Shown: one piece after another, positions 9,252 through 17,600 of the stretch
How positions within the stretch are numbered: position 1 is the stretch's first letter
Layout of the letters: each line of letters opens with the position of its first letter
IMG/VR virus record: IMGVR_UViG_3300020220_000137
Location: 1-39,275 of that record
Length of the DNA: 39,275 nt
Reading direction: 5' to 3' (one strand)
Source of the DNA: a virus
Translations under genes and position numbers: made by a program
The notes under the pieces: model-generated
Databases searched by the model: none
What the model was told of the DNA's origin: nothing
What the model saw: only the letters and a program-made list of their open reading frames with translations

Positions 9252-9492
9252 AGAACTGTCCGATCTATCAATTGATAGACAGGAATGTTTGAGATGTGGA
9301 GCAATCTGGTTGAATGGTCAGCATTATTGGTCTGGCACTGGTAAGTTGGGAGATCCTCATGATCTTGCTGGATTAGTTTGTAATATGGTCAACGATAAAA
9401 ATTGTATAAATCCTTGTAAAGGATCTACAAGTGGAGTAACATGGGTAGATCGTTGGCAAAAATTGGAGAAACTTGAGTGGCCCACAGAATGA
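9241..9492 (+). CDS. 83-aa cysteine-containing hypothetical protein
   Basis: An 83-residue soluble protein with four cysteines, including a CxxC (ECLRCGAIW) and later VCNMV, NC and PCKG, suggesting a small zinc- or disulfide-stabilised fold. Trp content is high and there is no signal peptide. It overlaps the upstream gene by 11 nt and the next by 4 nt (ATGA). Similar small proteins are, as far as I recall, common in marine T4-like phages, but no function is known to me. Confidence 0.65.
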   Translation: MENKELSDLSIDRQECLRCGAIWLNGQHYWSGTGKLGDPHDLAGLVCNMVNDKNCINPCKGSTSGVTWVDRWQKLEKLEWPTE

Positions 9493-9695
9493 ATCAAATA
9501 CATCCAGAACATCATGTTACTCACAAAGAATGTCAGGAGATGATTGATGCTGCTATTAGAAAGCATAATAGAAATGCATCAATCATCTCCATGTTCGTCG
9601 GTTGGTTTGTCCTTGCTTTATTTGCTGAAGGACTCCTAAGACTTATAGGCGTTATTCCACCACTACTACCATGGCTCAACATTACCCTGAAATAA
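9489..9695 (+). CDS. 68-aa membrane protein of unknown function
   Basis: The ATG at 9489 overlaps the upstream TGA and is preferred to the in-frame ATG at 9477. The product has a His-rich N-terminus (IHPEHHVTHKECQEM), a basic stretch, and a long hydrophobic region at residues 31-64 that could make one or two membrane passes. The His-rich head might bind metal; this is inference. Overlaps the next gene by 25 nt. Confidence 0.6.
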   Translation: MNQIHPEHHVTHKECQEMIDAAIRKHNRNASIISMFVGWFVLALFAEGLLRLIGVIPPLLPWLNITLK

Positions 9696-9862
9696 TTGGG
9701 GTCTCACTCTTACTAATATTTCTTGCTACAATGACCTATCATGGGATCATGATTCACAAAGGTTTGCGTGGATATAGAAATCATGCAAGGGAAGAACACG
9801 AATCTGAGCAGATGCGTCGAAGAATCGAAGACCTAATGAATGAAAAAATACATTCGAAATAA
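9671..9862 (+). CDS. 63-aa single-pass membrane protein
   Basis: One hydrophobic segment (residues about 8-28, IIGVSLLLIFLATMTYHGI) is followed by a strongly charged cytoplasmic-type tail (REEHESEQMRRRIEDLMNEK) likely to form a coiled helix. It starts inside the previous gene and ends 5 bp before the next. No family recognised. Confidence 0.6.
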   Translation: MAQHYPEIIGVSLLLIFLATMTYHGIMIHKGLRGYRNHAREEHESEQMRRRIEDLMNEKIHSK

Positions 9863-9867
9863 ATATC

Positions 9868-9996
9868 ATGCCAAGTAATTTTCCGTGGGGTGTAATTGCT
9901 ATCCTTAGTGTGGGACTGAGTTTCACTCTATATGTGATCGTATATATACTTCGTATTGCATATTTGGAGATGCAAGATGGCAAAAAGCCCAAATAA
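9868..9996 (+). CDS. 42-aa single-pass membrane peptide
   Basis: A very short ORF encoding 42 residues: a short N-terminus (MPSNFPW), one long hydrophobic helix (GVIAILSVGLSFTLYVIVYIL), and a hydrophilic end (LEMQDGKKPK). The size and layout resemble small membrane subunits, but I cannot match it to a named photosystem or cytochrome subunit. Spacing to both neighbours fits the operon (5 bp upstream gap; 20 nt overlap downstream). Confidence 0.5.
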   Translation: MPSNFPWGVIAILSVGLSFTLYVIVYILRIAYLEMQDGKKPK

Positions 9997-10093
9997 AGGT
10001 AAGAAAGGTTCTCCTGGAGGACAAAAAAATTCCAAGCAAAATCAGGGAAATGCCACAGCTAGAAAAGCAAAAAACGGTGGTAAAAAGAAATGA
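9977..10093 (+). CDS. 38-aa highly basic peptide
   Basis: A 38-residue peptide made almost only of Lys, Gly, Asn, Gln, Ser, Ala and Arg (opening MAKSPNKGKKGSPGGQK, ending NGGKKK). It is low-complexity and very basic, resembling disordered nucleic-acid-binding tails. It overlaps the previous ORF by 20 nt and shares ATGA with the next. Nucleic-acid binding is inferred from composition only. Confidence 0.45.
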   Translation: MAKSPNKGKKGSPGGQKNSKQNQGNATARKAKNGGKKK

Positions 10094-10302
10094 AGAACCT
10101 AGCAATCATTCTGTCAGCAACAAGTCTGGCAGTTAGTGGAGCATTGTGTTATGGTGCTTACGTAACCTATCAGAAAGCACAGAAGATTCTGGACAATCCA
10201 GAGGCGTTTGTCGGTGCCGTTGTGGAGAAACAAGTCAATAAAGCATTTGAGAAACTACCTATTCCCAAACTAAATACTAAAGAGTTTAGGTTGCCTTTCT
10301 AA
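10090..10302 (+). CDS. 70-aa signal-anchored small protein
   Basis: Starts in an ATGA overlap. The N-terminus (MKNLAIILSATSLAVSGALC) is a hydrophobic signal or anchor; a Cys at residue 20 could be a lipobox-like site, but a membrane anchor is equally likely. The rest is a soluble helical segment (YQKAQKILDNPEAFVGAVVE) ending in a Pro-containing tail. No function is recognised. Confidence 0.55.
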   Translation: MKNLAIILSATSLAVSGALCYGAYVTYQKAQKILDNPEAFVGAVVEKQVNKAFEKLPIPKLNTKEFRLPF

Positions 10303-10457
10303 TGAATTATATTGCATTCTTGGTTATTGGATTGGTAGAAATCGGTCCTAATGTATGTAAAGTTGATTACATGCGTTATGTTGATGTGCAATCCTTTACG
10401 ATGCCTTGCGATCATATTCAAAAAATTACAAAAGCTCCAGTGGATAGATCGATATGA
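10302..10457 (+). CDS. 51-aa small protein with hydrophobic N-terminus
   Basis: A 51-residue ORF starting one base inside the previous stop and ending in a 4-nt overlap with the nuclease gene. It has a hydrophobic start (MNYIAFLVIGLVEIG) and two cysteines (PNVCKVDY and MPCDHI) that could pair outside the cytoplasm. I recall similar short proteins (hydrophobic leader, NxCxVDY, later PC) in other marine phages, function unknown. Confidence 0.5.
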   Translation: MNYIAFLVIGLVEIGPNVCKVDYMRYVDVQSFTMPCDHIQKITKAPVDRSI

Positions 10458-10858
10458 AAGACCCCTATATCTACAGAATCCGTTCAATTGCAAAGGTGGT
10501 AGATGGCGACACTATTGACGCTAACATTGATCTCGGTTTTGATATCTCTCTCAATAAGCGAATTCGCCTTGCGGGCATTGACACGCCTGAGAGCAGGACA
10601 AAAGACGAATACGAAAAGAAACTCGGACTCGAATCGAAAGAGTGGTTGAAGAAGCATCTGGAGGGATCTAAAGATATTCTTATCAAGACTGAACTTCCAG
10701 ATAGCACAGAGAAGTATGGTCGTATCATCGGACACTTGTATATCAACGGTGAAGAAATATCAGTCAATAATAAAATGATCAACGAAGGATACGCCTGGGA
10801 ATATGACGGTGGTACAAAACAAAAAGATTTTTGGTCTCTTCTAAGTAAAAGAAAGTGA
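10454..10858 (+). CDS. Staphylococcal-nuclease-like (thermonuclease) enzyme
   Basis: A 134-residue SNase-fold protein, expected to hydrolyse DNA or RNA with Ca2+. The core motifs are intact: VVDGDTIDANIDLG (Asp19), RIRLAGIDTPE (Arg38, Asp43, Glu46) and KYGRIIGHLY (Arg90), corresponding to the catalytic Asp, Arg, Glu and Arg of the family. There is no secretion signal, so it probably acts in the infected cell, for example on host DNA or RNA. It is coupled by ATGA to the upstream small gene and ends 7 bp before terminase gp17. Confidence 0.85.
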   Translation: MKDPYIYRIRSIAKVVDGDTIDANIDLGFDISLNKRIRLAGIDTPESRTKDEYEKKLGLESKEWLKKHLEGSKDILIKTELPDSTEKYGRIIGHLYINGEEISVNNKMINEGYAWEYDGGTKQKDFWSLLSKRK

Positions 10859-10865
10859 AAAAATT

Positions 10866-12521
10866 ATGTCAGCAAGTGATTCGATATATCTTGGTAATCC
10901 AAATCTAAAGAGGGCAAATATTACTCAGGAATTTACTAATGAACAAATTAGTGAATTTGCTAGGTGTTACAATGATCCTGTATATTTTATTAGAAAATAT
11001 GTAAAGATTGTTTCTCTTGATGAAGGTCTTGTTCCTTTTGACATGTATGATTTCCAGCAAGAAATGGTATGGAAATTTCATAACAACAGATTCAATATTG
11101 CTAAACTTCCTAGACAGTCTGGTAAATCTACGATTGTAACATCATACCTTTTGTGGTATGTCATTTTCAATGACAACGTAAACGTTGCAATTCTTGCAAA
11201 CAAAGCAGCTACTTCTCGTGAGATGTTGCAGCGTCTACAAAGATCATATGAAAATTTACCTAAGTGGTTGCAGCAGGGTATCGTTCAGTGGAACCGAGGA
11301 AGTATTGAACTAGAAAATGGTTCTAAAATCATGGCAGCATCGACCTCTAGTTCTGCTGTCCGAGGTATGTCATTCAACATCATCTTCCTAGACGAGTTTG
11401 CGTTTGTTCCAAACCACATCGCAGATGAATTCTTTAGTTCTGTATATCCTACCATTTCTTCTGGTCAGAAAACAAAAGTTATTATTATTTCTACCCCAAA
11501 GGGTATGAACATGTTCTATAAACTTTGGCATGATGCTGAACGTAATAAGAACGAATATGTAACTACAGAAGTTCATTGGACAGAAGTTCCTGGTAGAGAC
11601 GCTACTTGGAAAGCACAGACTATTGCTAACACTTCAGAATCTCAATTCCGTGTTGAATTCGAGTGTGAATTTTTAGGATCTGTCGATACACTAATTTCTC
11701 CATCTAAACTTAGAACTCTAGTTTATGATGAACCGATTACTCAAAATAAAGGGTTATCTGTATACCATGGATCACAACCAGAACATAATTATACTATTTG
11801 TGTTGACGTTGCAAGGGGTGTAGCAAATGATTACTCAGCATTTACCGTTATTGATACTACTACTATCCCATACAAATTAGTCGCAAAGTATAGGAACAAT
11901 GAAATCAAACCTATTATCTTCCCAAATATTATTGTTGACGTTGCTAAAAATTACAATCATGCATACATCCTTGTTGAAGTCAATGATGTTGGCGGGCAAG
12001 TAGCAGATATTATTCAATATGATTTAGAGTACGAAAACCTCCTAATGGCATCAATGCGAGGACGAGCTGGTCAAATTGTTGGTCAGGGATTCTCTGGTAA
12101 AAAAACCCAAATGGGGGTAAAAATGTCATCTGCTGTGAAAAAAGTTGGTTGCCATAATCTTAGAGCACTGATCGAAGAAGATAAACTAATAGTAAATGAC
12201 TATGATATTATTTCAGAACTTACTACATTTATTGAAAAGGGTCAGACATTTCAGGCAGAAGAAGGATGTAATGATGACCTTGCTATGTGCTTGGTAATTT
12301 TTTCTTGGTTGGCTCTACAACCTTACTTCAAAGAGATGCATGACGATGATGTTCGTCAGAGAATTTACGAGGATCAAAGAGAAGCAATTGAAGAAGATAT
12401 GGCACCGTTTGGGTTTATGGATGACGGATTGAGTTCAAATCAATTTGTTGATGCAGAGGGAGAAGTGTGGCATACCGATGAATACGGTGATAAAGCGTAT
12501 ATGTGGGAGTATCTTAGTTGA
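10866..12521 (+). CDS. 17: Terminase large subunit gp17 (packaging motor and nuclease)
   Basis: A 551-residue DNA-packaging motor. The N-terminal ATPase has Walker A PRQSGKST (82-89) and Walker B IIFLDE (172-177, catalytic Glu177). The C-terminal RNase-H-like headful nuclease shows Asp314 in CVDVARG, an acidic EVND segment near 371-374, and Asp470/471 in GCNDDLAM. It is slightly shorter than T4 gp17 (610 aa). It docks on the gp20 portal and is regulated by gp16. It follows the SNase gene by 7 bp. Confidence 0.96.
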   Translation: MSASDSIYLGNPNLKRANITQEFTNEQISEFARCYNDPVYFIRKYVKIVSLDEGLVPFDMYDFQQEMVWKFHNNRFNIAKLPRQSGKSTIVTSYLLWYVIFNDNVNVAILANKAATSREMLQRLQRSYENLPKWLQQGIVQWNRGSIELENGSKIMAASTSSSAVRGMSFNIIFLDEFAFVPNHIADEFFSSVYPTISSGQKTKVIIISTPKGMNMFYKLWHDAERNKNEYVTTEVHWTEVPGRDATWKAQTIANTSESQFRVEFECEFLGSVDTLISPSKLRTLVYDEPITQNKGLSVYHGSQPEHNYTICVDVARGVANDYSAFTVIDTTTIPYKLVAKYRNNEIKPIIFPNIIVDVAKNYNHAYILVEVNDVGGQVADIIQYDLEYENLLMASMRGRAGQIVGQGFSGKKTQMGVKMSSAVKKVGCHNLRALIEEDKLIVNDYDIISELTTFIEKGQTFQAEEGCNDDLAMCLVIFSWLALQPYFKEMHDDDVRQRIYEDQREAIEEDMAPFGFMDDGLSSNQFVDAEGEVWHTDEYGDKAYMWEYLS

Positions 12522-12539
12522 TTTTGAAAAATTCCAATT

Positions 12540-12547
12540 TATAAATA
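12540..12547 (+). promoter_or_regulatory. Late promoter (TATAAATA) for gp18
   Basis: Exact match to the T4 late promoter box recognised by gp55, in the 65-bp gap between 17 and 18. An AGGAG ribosome site follows (about 12573-12577) before the ATG at 12587. Confidence 0.85.
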
Positions 12548-12586
12548 TTTCTAGAAACTGTAAAGATTCTTCTAGGAGTATTAGAC

Positions 12587-14869
12587 ATGCCAGCAAATTA
12601 TCAACTATCTCCTGGTGTAGTTGTTCTAGAGCGCGATCTCACCACCACGACTAATGTCCAACAGGGCAACGTTGGTGCAATCGCTGGACCATTCAGATGG
12701 GGTCCTGTAAACGCAATTGATGAAGTAAGTGATGAGAACGAGCTTGTAGATCGCTACGGAAAGCCAGATGACTATAACTACGAGACTTGGTTCTCAGGTG
12801 CCCAATTCCTCTTGTATGGAGGACTTCTGAAAGTTGTCCGTACAGACGCCGCATCACTAAAAAATGCAGTATCTGATGGTACTTCAACCCCAGTTACAGC
12901 AGTCAAAATCAGAAATATCGACGAGTACGAGCAATCCTATGCGGATGATGCGACCCTAAACCTGTGGAATTTTGCAGTAAAATATCCTGGTACTTGGGGA
13001 AACAGCATTCGTATGTATATGACCGATGCTGGTGCTGACCAAATTCTGGAACTACCTGCGCCTGGATCTGGTAACGAGTGGAAGTTCACTTCTGGTGATG
13101 CGCTATCAACTGCTAGTGGAGCAACTGGTAAAGTTTACAACTACAGAATTCGCCTAACACTAGCATCTGGGTATGTTGGAGACTTCAAAACTGGTGCCGC
13201 AACAATTGATATCGGTGGCACCGCAACAACTGTAACAGTTACTTCATGGAGAAAAGATACCAAGACTCTAGAGATTGAGCACGCTGGTATTACTGGCATC
13301 ATTGCAGCTGGTCAAGACGTTGTTCAAGCATCCTCTGGCGCTTCAGGTGAGATTGCAACTGCTGGTGTAGCGCGTGAACTACTCACAGTAAGCACCAAAG
13401 GTTCAATTCAATTTGTTGCAACTGATGTTATTGAAGATGCTAATAATGTTGATGTTACAGTAAGTGAGGTTCGTGTCGAGTACTTTGAGCGTGAGTATCT
13501 ACCCAATCAGCGTTGGGTCAACATTGCTCCTCGCCCAGGAACGACTCGTTTTGCTGATGAAAAAGGTGCTTACCGTGATGAACTTCATATCCTAGTCATG
13601 GACTATGATGGTGGAATCACTGGTACACCATACCAACTGCTAGAGAAATTCATCGGTCTATCTAAGGGATCTGATGCTAAGAGCACTGTTGGCGAAACCA
13701 ACTACTACAAAGAAGTTCTAAAACTCAATTCTAAGTATCTTTACTGGGGTGAGCATCCAGGTTCTACACAACTATTTACTGTAGGAGCTTCTGCTGCCGT
13801 TGGTAACTGGGGTCTTACACTTGCTAATCGTAATTTCAACATCATCAAAAATTCTCGTGGTAGTCTGGTAGAACCAGTAAACTCAACAGTTTATGGATCT
13901 GTAAATAACGCTACTCTTTTCTATGATTTCAAAAATGGTGCTGACTATGCAATTAGCAATAGTGAGTATCAGTTTACTCAAGATGATCTAAACAGTGCAT
14001 ACGATCAATTCAGTGATCCTGATACTGAAGATGTAAACTTCATTATCAGTGGACCTGCAGGTACTAGTCAAACAGCTGGACTTGCTAAGATTGCTCACCT
14101 TGCAGCAATTGCTGAACAACGTAAGGATTGCATGGCATTCTTCTCACCAATTCGTTCATCAATTATTGGTAGAACGGATCCTGATGAAATTACTGATCAA
14201 ATCACCTCATACTTTGATCAGGCAACGTCTAGTTCTTACTCTGTATTCGATAGTGGATACAAGTATATCTACGACAAGTACAATGATAAGTATCGTTACA
14301 TTCCAACTAATGCTGACATTGCAGGTCTTGTCCTCAATGCAGCACTAACATCTGAGCCTTGGTTCTCACCTGCAGGTTATCAGAGAGGGAATATCCGTAA
14401 CTCAATCAGACTTGCATTCTCTCCTAAGAGAGATCAACGTGACAAACTTTATTCTTCACGTATCAATCCAGTCGTAACCTTCCCTGGTCAAGGAACCGTC
14501 CTATTCGGTGACAAAACTGCTCTGGGTTATGCATCTGCATTTGATAGAATCAATGTTCGTCGCCTGTTCATTGTTATCGAAAAAGTCATCGCTGAAGCAG
14601 CAAAGACAATTCTCTTTGAGCAAAACGATGACATCACTCGCAACTCATTTATTGGTTTGGTCGAGCCATACATGAGAGACGTTCAGGGTCGTAGAGGTGT
14701 TGTTGACTTCCTAGTCAAGTGCAACACACAAAACAACCCACAAGATGCTGTTGATCGTGGTGAGTTTTACGCAGAAATCTTCGTAAAACCAACTCGCACC
14801 ATCAATTACATCACGCTGACATTTACTGCAACGAGATCTGGCGTTTCGTTTGCTGAAGTCGCTAATTGA
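12587..14869 (+). CDS. 18: Contractile tail sheath protein gp18
   Basis: A 760-residue sheath protein, longer than T4 gp18 (659 aa). Family marks include the start (MPANYQLSPGVVVLERDLTT), the GAIAGPFRWGPVN segment, and the C-terminal core (RRGVVDFLVKCNTQNN; YAEIFVKPTRTINYITLTF) that forms the inter-subunit handshake. Extra length lies in the middle (about residues 150-280), a Thr/Gly-rich surface-type domain. It has its own late promoter and strong SD, and more C-ending codons than the recombination genes downstream, as expected for an abundant virion protein. Confidence 0.95.
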   Translation: MPANYQLSPGVVVLERDLTTTTNVQQGNVGAIAGPFRWGPVNAIDEVSDENELVDRYGKPDDYNYETWFSGAQFLLYGGLLKVVRTDAASLKNAVSDGTSTPVTAVKIRNIDEYEQSYADDATLNLWNFAVKYPGTWGNSIRMYMTDAGADQILELPAPGSGNEWKFTSGDALSTASGATGKVYNYRIRLTLASGYVGDFKTGAATIDIGGTATTVTVTSWRKDTKTLEIEHAGITGIIAAGQDVVQASSGASGEIATAGVARELLTVSTKGSIQFVATDVIEDANNVDVTVSEVRVEYFEREYLPNQRWVNIAPRPGTTRFADEKGAYRDELHILVMDYDGGITGTPYQLLEKFIGLSKGSDAKSTVGETNYYKEVLKLNSKYLYWGEHPGSTQLFTVGASAAVGNWGLTLANRNFNIIKNSRGSLVEPVNSTVYGSVNNATLFYDFKNGADYAISNSEYQFTQDDLNSAYDQFSDPDTEDVNFIISGPAGTSQTAGLAKIAHLAAIAEQRKDCMAFFSPIRSSIIGRTDPDEITDQITSYFDQATSSSYSVFDSGYKYIYDKYNDKYRYIPTNADIAGLVLNAALTSEPWFSPAGYQRGNIRNSIRLAFSPKRDQRDKLYSSRINPVVTFPGQGTVLFGDKTALGYASAFDRINVRRLFIVIEKVIAEAAKTILFEQNDDITRNSFIGLVEPYMRDVQGRRGVVDFLVKCNTQNNPQDAVDRGEFYAEIFVKPTRTINYITLTFTATRSGVSFAEVAN

Positions 14870-14879
14870 TATCGTCCGC

Positions 14880-14887
14880 AATAAATA
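14880..14887 (+). promoter_or_regulatory. Late promoter variant (AATAAATA) for gp19
   Basis: A one-base variant of TATAAATA in the 39-bp gap between 18 and 19, followed by AAAAAAAGGAG directly upstream of the start at 14909. Confidence 0.6.
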
Positions 14888-14908
14888 TAAAAAAAGGAGC
14901 AATCAACA

Positions 14909-15565
14909 ATGGCATCTAGTTCTATCGACGCTTTCAAAGCTAGTGTAAAGAGCGACTTCGCAAGACCCAACTTGTTTGTAGTCGATCTTGCTTTCCCTGG
15001 TGCATTGAAGCTAGGAGGAGACGGTGGAGCAACCGCTTCTTCTCAACTTACCGCACTTGGTCAATTCACCGTTCGTGCAGCAAACCTCCCATCATCTCAG
15101 ATGGGAGTTATCGAAGTGCCCTACAGAGGTCGTGTTCTAAAAATTGCGGGTGACCGTACATTTGAACCATGGACTGTTACTATTATGAACGATACCAACT
15201 TCTCACTGCGTAGTGCAATGGAAGCGTGGTTCTCAGCAGTCCAAGCATATAATGAAAACTATACCTCACTTGGTACTCTCGGTGATGCATCTGACCAGAC
15301 TGGTTATTTTGCAGACATGTCTGTAACACAACTATCGCGTGATGCAACAGAAGGTGGATCTTCGTCTGCCTCAGGTACTTCCGATAAGACGCCTAAGGCG
15401 CTTAGGAAGTATAACTTCGTCAACGTATTCCCAAGCAACATTTCTGCTATCGATCTTGATTTCGGTAGCAATGACGCAATCGAAGAATTCACTGTTGAAC
15501 TACAAGTTCAATACTGGACTCCTGCCGTAACTGGCAAAGATTCTGGCAACAAAACTGGTTCATAA
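14909..15565 (+). CDS. 19: Tail tube protein gp19
   Basis: A 218-residue tube subunit that stacks inside the sheath as the DNA conduit. The family signature ARPNLFVVDLAFPG and the PSSQMGVIEVPYRGR strand-turn are present. Slightly longer than T4 gp19 (163 aa), with a Ser/Gly-rich insertion around residues 145-170 (EGGSSSASGTSDKTPK), probably a surface loop. The context 18-19-20 matches T4 exactly. Confidence 0.95.
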   Translation: MASSSIDAFKASVKSDFARPNLFVVDLAFPGALKLGGDGGATASSQLTALGQFTVRAANLPSSQMGVIEVPYRGRVLKIAGDRTFEPWTVTIMNDTNFSLRSAMEAWFSAVQAYNENYTSLGTLGDASDQTGYFADMSVTQLSRDATEGGSSSASGTSDKTPKALRKYNFVNVFPSNISAIDLDFGSNDAIEEFTVELQVQYWTPAVTGKDSGNKTGS

Positions 15566-15579
15566 GGTTTTTGATGTCG

Positions 15580-15587
15580 TATAAATA
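15580..15587 (+). promoter_or_regulatory. Late promoter (TATAAATA) for gp20
   Basis: Exact late box 24 bp upstream of the gp20 ATG (15611). The gap to the start codon has no strong SD. A terminator-like hairpin lies just inside the coding region. Confidence 0.85.
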
Positions 15588-15610
15588 AAATTGGGATTTG
15601 AATTGATATA

Positions 15611-17263
15611 ATGTCTCAACTCTTTGGATTTTCTATCGAAAGAGCAAAGAAGGTCCCCAAAGGACCTTCTTTTGTTCAGAAAGATAACCTCGATGGCACA
15701 ATGCCAGTCGTAGGTGGTGGTTATTATGGTTATGCAGTTGACTTTGATGCAACTGTCACTAATGATTGGGAACTAATTTCTCGTTATAGAGAAATGATTC
15801 TTCAACCAGAATGTGATAGTGCAGTTGATGATATTGTAAATGAAACAATTTGTGGTAATTTTGATGATGTTCCTATTGAAATTGAACTGAGTAATCTCAA
15901 AGTATCAGATAAAATCAAGAAATTGATTAGAGAAGAATTTGATGAGATTATTCGTTTACTAGATTTTGAAAATAGATCATACGAAATTTTTCGTAGATGG
16001 TATGTTGATGGACGACTTTTCTTCCATAAGGTTATTGATCCAAAAAATCCTTCTGGTGGTATTATCGAACTTAGATATGTCGATCCAAGAAAAATTAGAA
16101 AAGTAAAAGAAGTAGAAAACAAACCAGTCGAAAGAGCTGCTGGTATAGACGAAGCTCTTTCTCAAAAATCGGTTGAGTATTACATCTACCATCCGAAAGG
16201 TTTGAAAGCAATGAGTAATATCGGGCAAGGTGCTGGGCAACAGCAAGGATTGAGAATTGCTTCCGATTCTATTTGCTACGTGCATTCTGGTATCATGGAT
16301 TTGAATAAAAACATGGTGCTTTCACATTTACATAAAGCAATCAAGTCTGTAAATCAACTCCGCATGATTGAAGACTCTCTTGTAATTTACCGTTTGTCTC
16401 GTGCTCCAGAAAGAAGAATTTTCTACATTGATGTGGGTAATCTACCTAAGCAAAAAGCAGAACAATATCTGCGTGAAGTTATGGGTAGATATCGTAATAA
16501 GCTGGTTTATGATGCACAAACTGGCGAAATCAGAGATGATAAAAAGTTCATGTCGATGCTTGAAGACTTTTGGCTTCCTCGTCGTGAGGGTGGTAGAGGA
16601 ACGGAAATTACTACTCTCCCTGGCGGGCAAAATCTGGGTGAATTGGAAGATGTCAAATACTTCCAAAAGAAACTCTATAAAGCATTGAATGTTCCTGAGT
16701 CAAGGATGGAAACAGAACAAACATTCAACATTGGTCGTGCTGCTGAAATCACTCGTGATGAAGTAAAATTTCAAAAATTTGTTGCAAGACTTCGTAAAAG
16801 ATTCTCGGAACTTTTTACTGATATCCTGAAGACTCAACTAGTTTTGAAAGGTATTATCTCCATTGAAGAATGGGATCAAATAAAAGAGCATATTCAATAT
16901 GATTATGTTGCTGACAATTACTTTACAGAACTCAAGGAAATTGAAATTACTAATGAAAGAATGAATATGGTAAACACCATGGATCCTTTTGTTGGTAAGT
17001 ATTTTTCAATTGAGTATATTCGTCGTCAAGTTCTAAAACAAACTGATAGACAGATACTGGAAATTGATGAACAAATTGAATCTGAAATGCAAGATGGACT
17101 TATCCAAGATCCAAATGCAATGGATCCAACAATGATGGGTGGGGCACCACCTGCTGATCCAGGTGCAGCAGTAGATCCATCAAACCCTGCTGGCGGAGAT
17201 GAACAATCTTTATTCTCCAAAGCAGATATTGATGCAGAAGATAAGAAAATTTCTAAATTCTAA
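15611..17263 (+). CDS. 20: Portal vertex protein gp20
   Basis: A 550-residue portal protein: the 12-mer at the unique vertex that nucleates head assembly, docks gp17 during packaging and passes DNA to the neck. Family segments seen are CDSAVDDIVNE, ELRYVDPRKIRKVKE, YRLSRAPERRIFYIDVGNLP and FNIGRAAEITRDE. T4 gp20 is 524 aa. The C-terminal 40 residues are an Ala/Pro/Gly/Asp-rich disordered tail. The first codons contain an 11-bp perfect inverted repeat. Confidence 0.97.
   Translation: MSQLFGFSIERAKKVPKGPSFVQKDNLDGTMPVVGGGYYGYAVDFDATVTNDWELISRYREMILQPECDSAVDDIVNETICGNFDDVPIEIELSNLKVSDKIKKLIREEFDEIIRLLDFENRSYEIFRRWYVDGRLFFHKVIDPKNPSGGIIELRYVDPRKIRKVKEVENKPVERAAGIDEALSQKSVEYYIYHPKGLKAMSNIGQGAGQQQGLRIASDSICYVHSGIMDLNKNMVLSHLHKAIKSVNQLRMIEDSLVIYRLSRAPERRIFYIDVGNLPKQKAEQYLREVMGRYRNKLVYDAQTGEIRDDKKFMSMLEDFWLPRREGGRGTEITTLPGGQNLGELEDVKYFQKKLYKALNVPESRMETEQTFNIGRAAEITRDEVKFQKFVARLRKRFSELFTDILKTQLVLKGIISIEEWDQIKEHIQYDYVADNYFTELKEIEITNERMNMVNTMDPFVGKYFSIEYIRRQVLKQTDRQILEIDEQIESEMQDGLIQDPNAMDPTMMGGAPPADPGAAVDPSNPAGGDEQSLFSKADIDAEDKKISKF
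15646..15673 (+). other. Terminator-like hairpin inside the start of gene 20
   Basis: Eleven paired bases (AAAGAAGGTCC, 15646-15656, with GGACCTTCTTT, 15662-15672) around a 5-nt CCAAA loop, ending in a TTTT run, 62 nt after the late promoter box and within codons 12-21. It has the shape of an intrinsic terminator although it is coding sequence. Confidence 0.6.
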
Positions 17264-17266
17264 ATA
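17259..17266 (+). promoter_or_regulatory. Possible late promoter variant before gp67
   Basis: TCTAAATA overlaps the gp20 stop, 22 bp upstream of the next ATG. Two mismatches from the TATAAATA pattern at the 5' side; a GGAG site follows at 17276-17279. Confidence 0.35.
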
Positions 17267-17288
17267 GTATATACGGAGTGACGTAATT

Positions 17289-17600
17289 ATGTCTAAAAGT
17301 GCTAGTGAAATAGTTGATCAAATTTTTTCTGGAGATAAAGTTTCTGCATTAGATTCAATTGATAGTGCGTTACAATCTCGGGCATATGACTTGATTCAGC
17401 AAACAAAACATGAATTTGCTAAGCAATGGGGTTTTGAACTTGATCAAACTGGTCAAGCAGTTGCTGATGAACTTGAAGATACTTTGCCTGATGGTACGGA
17501 TGCTCCTCAAGATTATGAATTTGATGGTCGAATGCCCCATGAAGCCCCAGATGATGAAGTAACACCAGAAGAGGAAAACGAAAATGAAACTGATCTCTGA
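17289..17600 (+). CDS. 67: Prohead core protein, gp67-like
   Basis: A 103-residue acidic protein between portal and protease, the place of T4 gp67/gp68. The N-terminal half (VDQIFSGDKVSALDSIDSAL, then SRAYDLIQQTKHEFAKQ) parallels the helical pattern of T4 gp67. The C-terminal half is almost all Asp, Glu and Pro, as in that core protein, which gp21 degrades during maturation. Overlaps gp21 by 17 nt. I see no separate gene 68. Confidence 0.8.
   Translation: MSKSASEIVDQIFSGDKVSALDSIDSALQSRAYDLIQQTKHEFAKQWGFELDQTGQAVADELEDTLPDGTDAPQDYEFDGRMPHEAPDDEVTPEEENENETDL

Noticed and set aside
10454-10858. Homing endonuclease or integrase
   Set aside because: The VVDGDT, GIDTPE and KYGR motifs identify an SNase-fold enzyme. 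No integrase, attachment site or transposase is seen anywhere in the window.
15380-15412. Inverted repeat CCTAAG-GCG-CTTAGG in gp19
   Set aside because: Short stem inside coding sequence without a T run; likely incidental.
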